NCBI GenBank assembly: GCA_009746045.1
Contig: RPFO01000418.1
Span: forward strand, 208,501-272,500
Reading direction: 5' to 3'
Length of the DNA: 64,000 bases
DNA from: Mesostigma viride
Lineage: Eukaryota; Streptophyta; Mesostigmatophyceae; Mesostigmatales; Mesostigmataceae
Shown here: one piece after another, positions 19,737-30,305 of the stretch
Layout of the letters: the number at the start of each line of letters is the position of its first letter
Position numbering within the stretch: position 1 is the stretch's first letter
Position numbers and translations under genes: made by a program
The notes under the pieces: model-generated
Told to the model about the DNA's origin: nothing
Database searches by the model: none
What the model saw: only the letters and a program-made list of their open reading frames with translations

Positions 19737-21285
19737 TTTGCGTTCGAATTTTCTGGCCAAACTTAGGAAATTGATTTTATACGTCCTAAAGATCACACAG
19801 GCCAACTTTTGGTTCACGGGAATGCCATTTGATAGGTGTTGGAAGCGTTCTTGCTGGAAAAAAACTGCGATCAGGCCGGACGATAGAAACGTTGACAGCA
19901 ATACCTTTCCGACGTATTTTAAAGGATATATTGGTTTCTTTGTACTTTTAACGATGAATTGTAGTCGTAAAGGTGCAAGGGTGGCCAGAAATCGCCGAAT
20001 CTAGCGACCATGCCGCACAACTTTGGTGTGCCGAAATGCGCCATTTTGCGGCCACCGCCTGGGCCAAGGTAACGCCATCCATGCCTAGTAAAGCTTAAGC
20101 ATTGTTTTCCTATCGATGTTTGACGTTTATATATATATATATTAAAAATATAATTACTTACAGCAGAGTGAAATCACTCAAACCAAAGCAAACGCCCAGC
20201 TATAAACCTATATACAGAGCCATGTCAAAGCTCTATACTACGATAAGACCAATGGAAACGCCTAACGGGAGGAACCTAATAGCCCTGCTGCACCGCAAAA
20301 TCAGCCCGCGTACGGCGGAGCATGATGTCAGCCATGGCCCGAGTCAGCGCCACCGACAAGCGCTGACGCCAATATGACGTCCAGGTCCGCGCCGACCATG
20401 GGGCCCGCTGGCCCTCCAGGTCCAGCCGGTCCTCCCGGAGCCGGCAACACTCCTTGAAGAAGGCGGAACGTATATATATATATACGTTCTAGCTTGTGGA
20501 GCACATTCTTTTTGCATTATTCATGCTCTTTCTTGACCCTGGCCTGGCCCCTTTCTAAAACACCCTTCTTAGATGCTTCCCTCAGTCAGTTGACCTGCCA
20601 CAGTGTGATGGTGATAAAGTTTAGATGCTGTATGGGTTTGAATACCTCCATATATGTTTGTTATACATTTCCCATACACATATTGCATGAGTGTGAGGCA
20701 GTTGGCTGGTCTCTGTGGCATCATCAAGCACGTAACTGGTGAGTAAAAGCTTCCCATTGACAGCATGTGCCACCAGGTGTGCTGGCCATCACCTGGCAAG
20801 CTATAGCAGCTTAGGCCTAGTTTATCCTTGCTTGGGCAGGCTGAAATAGGCTCAACGTCACTAGTTTGTTGGTGGCTGCCTCCTATAATGTATGCCTTGC
20901 GTAGGGTATCCGTACCACGTTACCTACGTGCATGGACAAGGTGGCACCTGCACATAGGTGCCATGTAAGGGCAGTGTGATGATGCAGTTATGTTTCCCCA
21001 TCATTGTGGAAGGGAAATGTATTGTATGGCATGGTTGGTGGCCATATTAGTAGGTATTAGTAGGTAGTATGCCGACCCCTACCCCCTTGGTTGCTTTTTA
21101 CCAACGGTACCCCTATGGGCTGTACTGGGTGTAACTGCTAGTATACCCACCCAAATGATGACCCCAATGGCTCAAACTGTTCAGCAACTACTTGTTTATC
21201 ATCCCTGAAGTGGTAGGTGCCTAGGTCTTATAACATAATTCAAAATGCACATTCTACCAAAAATGAAAACGCGCGTCTCGAGTCA
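19737..21285 (-). mobile_element. piggyBac-related repeat X, right remnant
   Basis: Reverse complement of about 17950-19125 of element Y, about 90-93 percent identical by eye. It is interrupted at 20143-20467 by a non-LTR 3' end. The outer end is lost: homology stops at 21285 (AAAACGCGCGTCTCGAG), before the expected CCCCTAAATGG terminus. Small open frames shared by X and Y (18435-18665 and 20569-20799) are of unknown meaning. 21286-22030 has no recognisable feature. Confidence 0.75.
20143..20467 (-). mobile_element. 5'-truncated RLE non-LTR element (family B) 3' end in repeat X
   Basis: About 325 bp. Reverse complement of the 3' end of the elements at 53.6 and 55.8 kb: the last about 60 codons plus 3' UTR ending ...GTAAGTAATTATATT. 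Inserted in a (TA)n tract: element Y shows the short empty site CGTATATATAAACGTC. Both junctions are (TA)n, so the duplication length cannot be fixed. Confidence 0.8.
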
Positions 21286-22029
21286 GCACAAGTGGGCGAT
21301 TGGCAGAACACAGCAACAGGACGCATGCCCTCTCTATTATTAGCAAGTGCCAGAACTTACCAGGTGGTGGCGGAGAAGCAGGCGCTGCAGACCCAGCGTA
21401 CGGGAAATGGCAGAGTACAATATGCAGGTTCAAAAGCCAGATCACAGGGTGAAATGCATGCTTACGGTGTGCATGAGAACGAGGAGTTACTTGCTGAGTA
21501 ACTGACAGGGAAGCCAGCTATGTATAAGAAAAACCCTTGACGCAGGGACCAGACATTTCCGGGATATGTAGCCTCTTTCTGTGCACATGATAATGCCCCA
21601 TTAACAGAAGCCAAAAATTTGAATACTTGGCTTAGTATGAGTGCCTTCTAATGGTATGTAGCATTCTTCTCCATGATATTACACAAGGGGTGCCATCAGC
21701 AAAAGACACGACCTGGTAGTATGTACTCCCGCAGGTTAACAACAAGGGCGATGTCCAGTACGGATACTTCACATAACAGTGCAATAACATCCTTCCTGTT
21801 AGAGTAACCAACTGAAGGTTCTTCAAAAGTCTCTATAAAATTGCAACTTGGCGGTCTTCCAATAAGCAAAATCACGAATTTGGTTGCTAAAACATGCCGA
21901 CCAGTATAAGTGAAATGCATGCATGGAATTACCTGCTAAGATTACAGCCACACAAAACCAACACAGCTACACGTAGAAGAACACGGAAAAACTTTGTACG
22001 ACTTCTGCAACCTTTACACGGCTATAAGG

Positions 22030-23085
22030 GTGAGGAGGCCAAACCAAGGAGGAACACAGCGTAGGTGAGGAAGAGCTATGTTCCGAGGAGGAACACAGCA
22101 AGGATCAGAACGTGCAATTAAGGAGGGTAGCAGCAAGGGGGGCACGCGCAACCAAGAAGTAACATTTGCAGCAAGGATGAGCATGTGTAAAATAAGGAGC
22201 AACACAGCAGCAAGGATGAGGACGCGCGACCAAGAAGAACCACAGCAAGGGCATGAGGGCGCGCAAGCAAGGAGGGATACATCGTGTGCGGCGCGAGGGA
22301 CGACGCGCAACCAAGGAGGAACACAGCAAGGACGAGGACACGCAACCAAGGAGGAACATAGCAACCTTGGATGAGGACGCGCCACCAAGGAGGAACATGG
22401 CGAGGGTGAGCATGCACGCGCAACCAAGGAGAAACGCAGCGAGGTCGAGGAGGCGCAAATAAGGAGGAACGAAGAAGGTTAAGAACGAGCGACCAAGGAG
22501 AACCACGGCGAGGGTGAGGACCCACAACTTGGAAGAAAGAACGCGGAAAGGGTGAGAACGCGCAACCAAGGAGGAACACAGCAAGGACGAGGACGTGTAA
22601 CCAAGGAGGAACAAAGCAAGGAAGAGGACGCACAACCAAGGACGATCACGGCAAGGATGAAAACCTAACCAAGGAGGAACACAGCAAAGAGGAAACTGCA
22701 ACCAAGGAGGGAAACAGCAAAGGTGAGGACGCGCACGAAGCAGGAACATGTAGCAAGGGTGCTTGGTGGTGCAACCAAGGAGGAACACAGCAAGTATGAG
22801 GACGCGCAACCAAGTAGGCACACGGCAAAGAGGAAACTGCAACCAAGGAGGAACACATGCAGCCAAGGTGAGGAGGCGCAACCAAGGAGGAACATGGCAA
22901 GGGTGAGGACGCATAAGCAAGGAGGAACACAGCAACTGGATGAGGACGCGCAACCAAGGACGAGCACAGCAAGAATGAGGACGCGCAACCAAGGAGGAAC
23001 ACGGCAAGAATGAGGACGCGCAACCAAGGAGGAACACAGCGAGGATGAGGACGCACAACCAAGGAGGAACACAGCAAGGCGTAAA
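22030..23085. repeat. 35-bp minisatellite, block 1
   Basis: About 30 imperfect units, roughly GAGGACGCGCAACCAAGGAG plus GAACACAGCAAGGAT. The unit is 35 bp and not a multiple of three, so each open frame repeats only every 105 bp. Long minus-strand frames (for example 22105-23058, Cys/Leu/Ser-rich) are by-products. Block 2 lies at 25440-26070. Confidence 0.85.
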
Positions 23086-23518
23086 TCAAAATAAAAAGCC
23101 CCACGGCTGCAGAGAGGATGCGTTAGTGGCATTGGTGGGCTTGGTAGAGGTGGGGCAGAAGGTGCATGGCGTTGTGCTTGCACAGCTGTAGCGAATCGAT
23201 ACTTTTCTCTGTCTCTACTTAACAGAGTGTAAAAGTATGCTATGTAAGATTCACTCAAGACTGAATGCTGACTTTTCTATTATAACTCACGGATGGCGGA
23301 TGACGGGAAACGGCGCCATGGTTATATGTAGGTGGGCTTGGTAGAGGCAGCTGAGAAGCTGGTATTGTGCTGGCAAATGTGTAGTCGATTGATACCGTCT
23401 CAGTAGTTCTCTTAACTGAAGTCAAAGTTCCAGCTCCATCCCTATAGTTGGCTGTGCAAAGTTGCCTACTGCCACATTATTGTGTTCCTCACATCAACCC
23501 CCCAATGAACGGCGCCAG

Positions 23519-24157
23519 CTAGTTCGGCATGGAAATGTTGCATTGTGCATGCAGGGAAAACATCAAATGTTCAGCAAAGCAATGCCACGCACGGCACGTA
23601 CGGGGTGGAGGTGGCTGGCTGCTCGTAAACTTGTAGCGGACGGATATCGTTGCGGCAGCTAGCGTCCGGTAACTTGTGATAACGATACCGTCGCCACTCG
23701 TTTGTGAGGCCGCAACGGCAGTGGTTGGGAAGAAGACCTGGCCGACCGTGCCGGCTGTGGCAGACACAAACTCATCCATGTCAATGGCTGTCAATGTGGT
23801 GGAGTTGGACACGATAGCGGATAGCCCGGAAAAGGTAGCACCCGAGCTCCCGCCAAAATCCATGATGCCATCGTAGGCACCCAAGTTTGCCACCTGGGAT
23901 TGTTTCGGATTGGCCACAAAGAGCGTCCCGCCACCAGCGACCGGAGACCTTGAAACCACTATCTGGGCTGCGTTGTTGAGCGTCACCCTCGAAGCAGGGT
24001 TTGCCAGCCAGTTTTCCACCGCAGCAGAGCCGGTGACTTCGCCGACGAAAGAAATGGAGACAGACTGGAGCGCCCCGCAGCCTCTGTCATACTGGGGCGC
24101 CGCAAGGGTTCTCTGCCACTGCAGGGTGTAGGTGCCACCGTGCCAACGAGGGATCAA
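23519..24157 (-). CDS. Secreted beta-sandwich protein, choice-of-anchor-E-like domain (possible exon)
   Basis: Frame open for 212 codons. The core, about residues 8-175, has the look of the bacterial choice-of-anchor E / PEP-CTERM-associated sandwich: an early TLQWQRTLAAPQYD, then SVSISFVGEVTGSAAVENW, a central YDGIMDFGGSSGATFSGL and a closing AAATISVRYKF. Codon use is even and the sequence is not low-complexity, unlike its surroundings. In bacteria the domain is extracellular, before a surface anchor. Here there is no anchor and no clear signal peptide, so this may be one exon. The Pro/Cys-rich tail after SSQPPPP may be read-through into an intron. It sits alone between minisatellite blocks. 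Family call is from memory of the pattern. Confidence 0.5.
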   Translation of the reverse strand: MIPRWHGGTYTLQWQRTLAAPQYDRGCGALQSVSISFVGEVTGSAAVENWLANPASRVTLNNAAQIVVSRSPVAGGGTLFVANPKQSQVANLGAYDGIMDFGGSSGATFSGLSAIVSNSTTLTAIDMDEFVSATAGTVGQVFFPTTAVAASQTSGDGIVITSYRTLAAATISVRYKFTSSQPPPPRTCRAWHCFAEHLMFSLHAQCNISMPN

Positions 24158-25439
24158 TGACCATGAAAAATTTGTGAGGGTTCATGATTCATACTTGACA
24201 TGTTCTGCCAGCCAGTCATGCTCTCTGACTACTACCCCTGATATGATTCTAGATTAGTATTAGGATTACTACTACCTGGGATCATCCCTCTGATTCACCT
24301 GTTGACTGGAAACACGATCGTAACTGCCGCTGAACGAAAATTGCCGAGGATCCTTGTAATAGAAACTGATGAAACAAAAAGTGAGCTTTCTTTCACCACT
24401 TCCTTCCATGCCACACATGGGAGGGGGCACATCACATTCCCACTCTTGAGCTTTGGCCCGCTGGAGCAGGACAATGCAAGCATGCAGTGTGGTGTGTTCT
24501 AAGCCGGCGGCCGCGACCAGGGACATGCGTCACACATGCAGCCCCACATCCAGCGGCATGCCTCGAGGACAGCAACCAACCGAAACAAGCTTGCATCCCC
24601 CCCATTCAGGTCCATAACAGTTGGAAGGTCCACCACGTGTGTGGTCTGGGCACCGTCAGGCAGCCTGGTGGACTGCATGGGTGGGTGCTCCGCAGCCACC
24701 AGCATTCTCACATTGGTTGGAGCAGGACCGTAGCTGTCAGTTAAGGTGCCGACCGTTCCATCCAAGTTGATGTTCTGGCTGCAGGCTGCAGGCATGCGCA
24801 CAGGGTCATCCAGAACGCGTGCACATCCAGATCATCAAATTAATGCTTCATCAGGTCGTGTTTCACCTCCGCGCATGCAGACAAGTGTGCTACATGCATG
24901 CAGTACGATTATCGTTCTCAGTGCACTGACCAAAAATTTACCTTAGAAACCCTTCCCGTGCAATTTGTAGCTCAGACTGCCACAAACAGGTGCCGATTTC
25001 TAGTTACAACCTGAACTCGTAGCAGAAAATCGGCATGTATGTGACACCACGTGTCCTGTTTCTACATAGCTGTTCTGGCATGCATTCGTGCCCATGTGCT
25101 GACCAACCCTGCTTTGCAAGCACATTAGGCAAATAACAGAATGGTCCATGGCATTATTTCAGCGGTACATATTGCATTCATCTCATCTTTACACAGTTTG
25201 TACTTGTCGGGGCATGCAATGCTGTGGAGTCTTTCACCTTGGATGCTGGCCAGCAGATCTCGCTCATAAACGACAAATATGTCGACGATGCGACGATAAT
25301 GTCCTCTTTCCCAATGTGCAATTTTCTAGAACACGAGTGGCCGACAGTTTGGTAAGTGGACGCAAGAGTCACATTCGTCTTCCTCAACAGTTGAATGATT
25401 TTAGACGTTTACGTCGTGCGTGAACAAGCACACTCATTA
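24158..25439. other. Unassigned sequence between gene and minisatellite
   Basis: Mixed-composition DNA. A minus-strand open stretch at 24499-24801 (INLDGTVGTLTDSYGPAPTN...) could be another exon of the 23.5-24.2 kb gene, since it is upstream on the same strand and not repetitive. No conserved motif, no clear splice pair. Nothing else is recognised. Confidence 0.3.
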
Positions 25440-26070
25440 TGTACAAGGGTAAGGACGTGCAATCAGGGAGGATCACAGCAAGGGTCAGGACACGCAACCA
25501 AGGAGGAACACGGAAAGGTTGAGGAAAAAGTGCAAAGCACACCATTGAGCTAAGGCAAAACGTAAAAAAAAGGATCGATGACTGAAGGTGCCCTGGAAAA
25601 TGCATATCACAAGGCAGCACAGGCTACGAGAAAAAAGTGCAGCCAAAAAGACAACATTACGGTTTGCAACGAAACGCATCAGGTTGCAACAACACAACCA
25701 AGAAGGAACACGGCAAGGATGAGGACGTGCAACGCAAGGGGGAACACGGCAAGGATTCATGAGGACGCACAACCGAGAAACACAGCAAGGATAAAGACGC
25801 GCAACCGAGGAGGAACAGGTAGCAAGGATTAGGACCCAAAACCATAGAGGAAACGGCACGGATCAGGACGTGCAGCCAAGGAGGAACACGGCAAGGATGA
25901 GGACCCACAACCAAGGAGGAACACGGCGAGGGTGAAGACGCGCAACCAAGGAGGAACACTGTCAGCAAGGATGAGGACGCAAAACCAAGGAGGACCACGG
26001 CAAGGGTGAGGACGCGCAACCAAGGAGGAACACAGCAAGGATGATGGAAGTCGCGCAACCATGGAGGAAC
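25440..26070. repeat. 35-bp minisatellite, block 2
   Basis: Same unit and orientation as block 1 (CAACCAAGGAGGAACACGGCAAGGATGAGGACGC-type). About 12-15 readable units, more degenerate at its left end. The two blocks are separated by 2.35 kb of single-copy sequence. Confidence 0.8.
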
Positions 26071-26129
26071 ACAGCATTACACATACGTGGATTGTAAAAA
26101 CTCAGTCCTATTTTTAGGACTGAGTATTT

Positions 26130-26407
26130 TCTGATTTGGCACGCCGCAAACGTGAAAACCATTGGCGCTCAGTGCCGGTCCGCGGAAAACGCGATCTGCA
26201 AATGAATCCAGGCTGCAAATGCATCGAACTGGGGACCTCTCGCACCCACTTTTGCTGACTATAGGACGGACGTCTCCTGATCCTAAGGCATCGCCAACTG
26301 ACACCTACAGTCATCCGCAAAAGTTCTCCTTTCCGGGGAGTGATGCAAGCCTTTCGGATTTGGTACTAGATAAATCATTCGAGATCTGTGTGTGTAGGAG
26401 TACTACA
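26130..26407 (-). mobile_element. SINE-like retroposon, second copy
   Basis: Reverse complement of 5544-5824, about 88-90 percent identical by eye. The B-box region is altered (GTTCGATGCATTTGC). Next to its 3' end is a perfect hairpin ACTCAGTCCTA/TAGGACTGAGT (26099-26126), also seen in part at 38.7 kb. No target duplication is found. 26408-26995 is AT-rich and holds nothing I recognise. Confidence 0.65.
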
Positions 26408-26995
26408 CATGTGTCCACTTGAGACTTGTTCAGTCTCGAAACGTGAGACGGGCTGAACACGGCTGGAACCTTGAGTATACCTACTTCAAGCTCATGTGGC
26501 GTTAAGGGCAGGGGGGTACCCCATATGTTTTGATATGCATCATAGCACTCCATACTATATCATGCTAATGCTAGGGCATATGCTTAAAAAATCATATGTT
26601 GATCAAATCATGTAAAATTTTACAAGATTCTCAACCCTTACTCAAGATTTCGCTATTTTTTGTGGAAGCGCGAGTGGGGAAATTTAATAAAATCCATATG
26701 CATTTGAATAAAATCATAACCATGTGAAGAATAAAGTTCTTGAAACCTGGCAAAAAAACTGGGCTCAATTCGGCCACAGGCACTGCTTGAAACATGCCAA
26801 AAACCACCAGCCCTAAGAATGGGATTGGAGGTTGCTAGCAATTTGCAAGGATGTAAGTGAGGTCATACTACACACCACTGTGGCCACCAAGCATGCCAAT
26901 CAGCTCGATTCCAGGTTCAAGCGTAATCGGACAACATACTTGCATCATCATTTTGCAGGATATCATACCTTAGTATGTGTGAGAGCCTATGCGTG

Positions 26996-27518
26996 TGTCA
27001 AAATGTAGGACAGGTGGCAGGCTTAAAGATCGAATAATGCTTTACTGATTATATATATTGACTTTGAGTCGGCGTTCAAACGGGTAGCCATGACAATTGC
27101 AGGGGCAACATTAAGTGGAAAAACACACTGTCACAGTATCCGTCGATCTGGAAATAATCTACGGTATAAGTTAGAGTGCATCCAGCCGCCACACACAAGT
27201 GGGTGGCTTACATCAACACTAAAATGACGCGTCGGGTCACTAGTATGCAAGTACAAGGACATTGCGCCTCCAGGGCAGCACTTAGTGAACATAGGGTCGG
27301 CGCGAAGCGCAGATCCAGGCAAATTTTGTCAGGCGGCTACAGTACCACTAGGTACGGTACGGATGTCAGCTAACACCGCTGGAAATCGGATGTCAGCTAA
27401 CACCACTGGAAATATATTTAGTCAAATGTAGCAGAAAGTAGTCATATAAGTTCCGGTATACCCGAAACTAGCACACTCAATAAAAAGACTGTCAGGCATA
27501 TTGGGGCATATCCTGACA
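26996..27518 (-). repeat. 3' LTR of gag-only element
   Basis: 523 bp, uninterrupted. On the minus strand it starts TGTCAGGATATGCCCC and ends CATTTTGACA. Contains a 27-bp tandem pair (CGGATGTCAGCTAACACC...) at about 27359-27412. The ATATATATTGACT stretch at about 27052-27064 is the intact version of the site used by the non-LTR element in the other LTR. Confidence 0.85.
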
Positions 27519-27526
27519 CCCCCCTT
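27519..27526 (-). other. Polypurine tract
   Basis: On the minus strand AAGGGGGG directly precedes the LTR start TGTCA. This is the expected plus-strand primer position. Confidence 0.75.
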
Positions 27527-27899
27527 GCATACAATGTGCCTGTTCCCCCCTTGCTCAGAGAAACCTATAGCTAGTGAGGGTATAGCCGGGTACACTCCCA
27601 TGGCACCCCCCTTACACGGCTATCTGGTTGGAGCTGAGAGGAGACTTGATGACTGTAGCCCCCAGGTGTCCCTGGGAGTGCGCCACAGTGGCGGTCGCTT
27701 GGAGAATGCCGGTGACCCTAGAAAACCTTGGTTGTGGCTGCTGTTGCTGGGAAAAAATGCTGGGACCCTGGAAAGACATCCGGTGGCCCCCAGGTGTCCC
27801 TGGGAGTGCGCCACAGGAGAAAAGAACACAGGTTGACTGGTTGATGCTGGTACTGCAGTACTGGTCACTGCTGGCTGCTGGCATGAAGACCTGCACCTG

Positions 27900-28982
27900 T
27901 CACGTCTGGCAGGGCGGGCTACTAGCCGCTAGCGATGCAGGAGGGCCAGAGGACGGGTTGGGGGGGCTGGCTGCTGTCGCCTGCTGCAGTGCAGGTTGAA
28001 AAGCTCCAGGGCCCACGTCTGGTGCTAGCTGGGCCCAGCTGGCTGCTACCCCTTGTTCCCGGTCCCGGGGGGAGCTGGATAAGGCGTTTAGAAGCAGAAA
28101 CCGGGGGGGAGGTCGGGGGCCTCGTGGGAGGGCGCCGGGGTGTCGGTGGTGTGGTGGGCGGCGGGCCCGCCGGTGTTGCATGCCGCGAGTGTTCCGTAGG
28201 TGAGGATACTTCCACCAGCAGGTGGGCTCCTGATGAGAGGTGCGACCGCAGTGGGTGCAGCTGGGCCGCTGGGTCCCGCCATTGTGACCGCCACGCCCCC
28301 TGCCACGGCCGGTGCCACGGCCACCGCGTCCAGAGTGGGAGGTATGATACACCCCGGTGGCCTCCGCGGAATCTTTGTTACCGTGCACAAGGTCCCAGGC
28401 CTTAAGAAGTGCCGCCTTAGTTTCCTGTAGGGTGATACCGTCCCCAAGGTTCAATTGGGCAAGGGACGGAAGCAACTCCTCGGTCACGCCGGCGAGCAGA
28501 TTCTCGGCCAGATCCTCGGGTGCCATTTTGGCGCCGGTGGCAATCAGGTCGTTATAAGTTAATTCCCCGTCGGTTATATATTGCCGCATTGTGACGCCGT
28601 GTTCCAGCTTCATTCGATTTAGCTTGCGGCGTAGTGCTCGCCGGTTGCTCATCTGCAGTTTGAGATGCTCATATTCTTCACAGATGCGATGATATGCCAC
28701 GCTGCCAGTTTTCTGAGTAACACTGTTTGCCACTTTGAGTGCCGGTCCAACGAGGCACTGACAAAGGGCCGCAAAAAGAATCAGGTCGCGTTCCTCATTG
28801 ACCTCGGTGCCAAGCAGGACAGACAGCATCCCGAATGCTGTCACTACGGCCAGAAAAGGAATCTTCGTGTTATCCCACTTTACTGGGTCGAGGCCGTCGA
28901 ACTGTGTAATATTTTTGCAGGCCTGTAAGATGTTGAGATCTTTCGTCGCTTTCGTAGCTGCTGCTGTCGCGGCTGCGGACAT
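27900..28982 (-). CDS. gag: Copia-type Gag polyprotein with CCHC zinc knuckle
   Basis: 360 codons, ATG in context ACAATCATGTCC about 315 bp from the LTR. Residues about 25-215 look like the copia Gag core (helical; FDGLDPVKWDNTKIPFLAVV near the start, MRQYITDGELTYNDLIATG in the middle). A Gly/Arg-rich stretch follows, then a nucleocapsid knuckle CTHCGRTSHQEPTC (C-x2-C-x4-H-x4-C, about residue 240). The tail is Pro/Ala/Ser-rich. The frame has no break. It packages element RNA. Because pol is absent, cDNA synthesis and integration must come from an autonomous relative. Low-complexity text such as the RG box makes alignment of the tail uncertain. Confidence 0.8.
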   Translation of the reverse strand: MSAAATAAATKATKDLNILQACKNITQFDGLDPVKWDNTKIPFLAVVTAFGMLSVLLGTEVNEERDLILFAALCQCLVGPALKVANSVTQKTGSVAYHRICEEYEHLKLQMSNRRALRRKLNRMKLEHGVTMRQYITDGELTYNDLIATGAKMAPEDLAENLLAGVTEELLPSLAQLNLGDGITLQETKAALLKAWDLVHGNKDSAEATGVYHTSHSGRGGRGTGRGRGRGGHNGGTQRPSCTHCGRTSHQEPTCWWKYPHLRNTRGMQHRRARRPPHHRHPGALPRGPRPPPRFLLLNALSSSPRDREQGVAASWAQLAPDVGPGAFQPALQQATAASPPNPSSGPPASLAASSPPCQT

Positions 28983-29283
28983 GATTGTCTCGGCAAGGTT
29001 AAAATCTGGTCACAACCGAGTCTCGGCAAGGTGAAAATCTGGAAACAACCGAGAAAACCGGAGACGCTCAATCCGTAATGGTAAAGATTAATATTAATAT
29101 GCGACGATGGTTGAGAACAGCGAATACGAGATAGAGACGATCGTCTAAATACTGGAGTTCTTGAATTTCGATACAGGGAAGCCCGTCAAGGATATGAACG
29201 ACTGGCATAAAGTGCCGACGTCGGATTCAGGGAGTCAATTTGCCCGATAAATGGGACCAGTTGCAGCAATTTAGTTGGCCACC

Positions 29284-29296
29284 CCGCTCGATACCA
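29284..29296 (-). other. Primer-binding site
   Basis: On the minus strand TGGTATCGAGCGG begins directly at the LTR end (...TTTTGACA). It resembles the initiator-Met tRNA PBS used by many copia elements (TGGTATCAGAGC) with small changes. Confidence 0.7.
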
Positions 29297-29364
29297 TGTC
29301 AAAATGTAGGACAGGTGGCAGGCTTAAAGATCGAATAATGCTTTACTGATTATATATATTGACT

Positions 29365-30305
29365 GGTCCTCCTGCAAACTGCTGTAGTTCCTCTGGCTGA
29401 GGGTGCTCCCGACCCCTCCCCCTCTCGACCCGGGCCGGCCCCACCGGGTGGGCGCACCCCCTCAGATGGCTTCCATTATTGCCAAGTCGATGGTCCCCTT
29501 GGTGACCCGTGTGGCGCGCGCCTGCCCAACCGGAATTCGTTGCTGGTGCACATTCGGGCTTCCCACCCCCACATCACGGAGGCCGCCATGCGCGCCATGG
29601 ACTGCTACCGCTGCCCGGCAGCCCATTGCCAGCGGATCTTTTCGATCCACGGGCGGTACCAGCATGAGCGGCAGTGCCGCCGCCAAACCCCCCAGAACGG
29701 CCTGCCCGGCGGCCCGGCGGCCGCACCGGCCTCCCGGTCCGGGGCGGCCCCTCGGTCGGCCCCTGCCCCTCCACCGGCATCGCAGGGTACGAGCGATCCG
29801 GGGGACCTCTCGGCAGGCTGGGCATTCCTGGCCACGCTCCCTTTTGCCGCCTGTGCGCGCAACCCTTGCATGACGCTCCCGGACGTCCCTCACCGCGCCC
29901 GGAGCTTGTTTACGCGCTGCGCCCTGCTTTCCCTGGCCCGGATGCATAGTCACCCTCTCGACGAACTCGGCCACAAGCTGTTTCTCGTCACCCCCCGGCT
30001 CCTCTTAGCGCCGTTGGAGCGGGGCGTGCGTGGCGTACAGGGTGCGGTCATCGCTCGCTGCCGGCGGTTCCTCCTCGGGGATTGGGAAGGGCTGTGGGCG
30101 CTGCAGCCTCCGGCCTCCACCCGGGTGTCGGGGGCCGCCTCCTTTGCCCGGGTGGAAGCTGACGTCATGCGGTTGGTGAAGGTAGGTGAATTGAGCCGGG
30201 CCATGCAAAAGCTTGAACTGACCGCGTTGGCTCCCTCCACTCCCCCGACCCTGCAGGCTTTGCGCGACCTTCACCCCGACGAACCGGCCTTTGCGGTGCC
30301 CGCCC
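29365..30305 (+). pseudogene. Non-LTR ORF N-terminal part with two zinc fingers
   Basis: Reads PSDGFHYCQVDGPLGDPC then NRNSLLVHIRASH (C-x9-C-x12-H-x4-H), followed by CYRCPAAHCQRIF and HERQC (C-x4-C-x11-H-x3-C). In R2/NeSL-type elements such N-terminal fingers bind the target DNA. A Pro/Ala linker and a helical region follow (LFTRCALLSLARMHSH). The frame is lost at a C8 tract near 30305, after which the RT continues in another frame. One indel would fuse the two, so this is a recent mutation or a sequencing slip. Confidence 0.7.

Noticed and set aside
22105-23058. 317-codon Cys/Leu-rich repeat protein
   Set aside because: By-product of the 35-bp minisatellite. Period not a multiple of three and block 2 does not keep the frame.
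26099-26126. Hairpin ACTCAGTCCTA/TAGGACTGAGT as a transcription terminator
   Set aside because: No gene ends there, and a related motif at 38.7 kb is a dispersed repeat. A bacterial-type terminator is not expected.
27660-27900. Remnant of pol between gag and 3' LTR
   Set aside because: Only 380 bp with a 28-bp internal repeat (CCCCAGGTGTCCCTGGGAGT...). No RT, RNase H or integrase motif in any frame.
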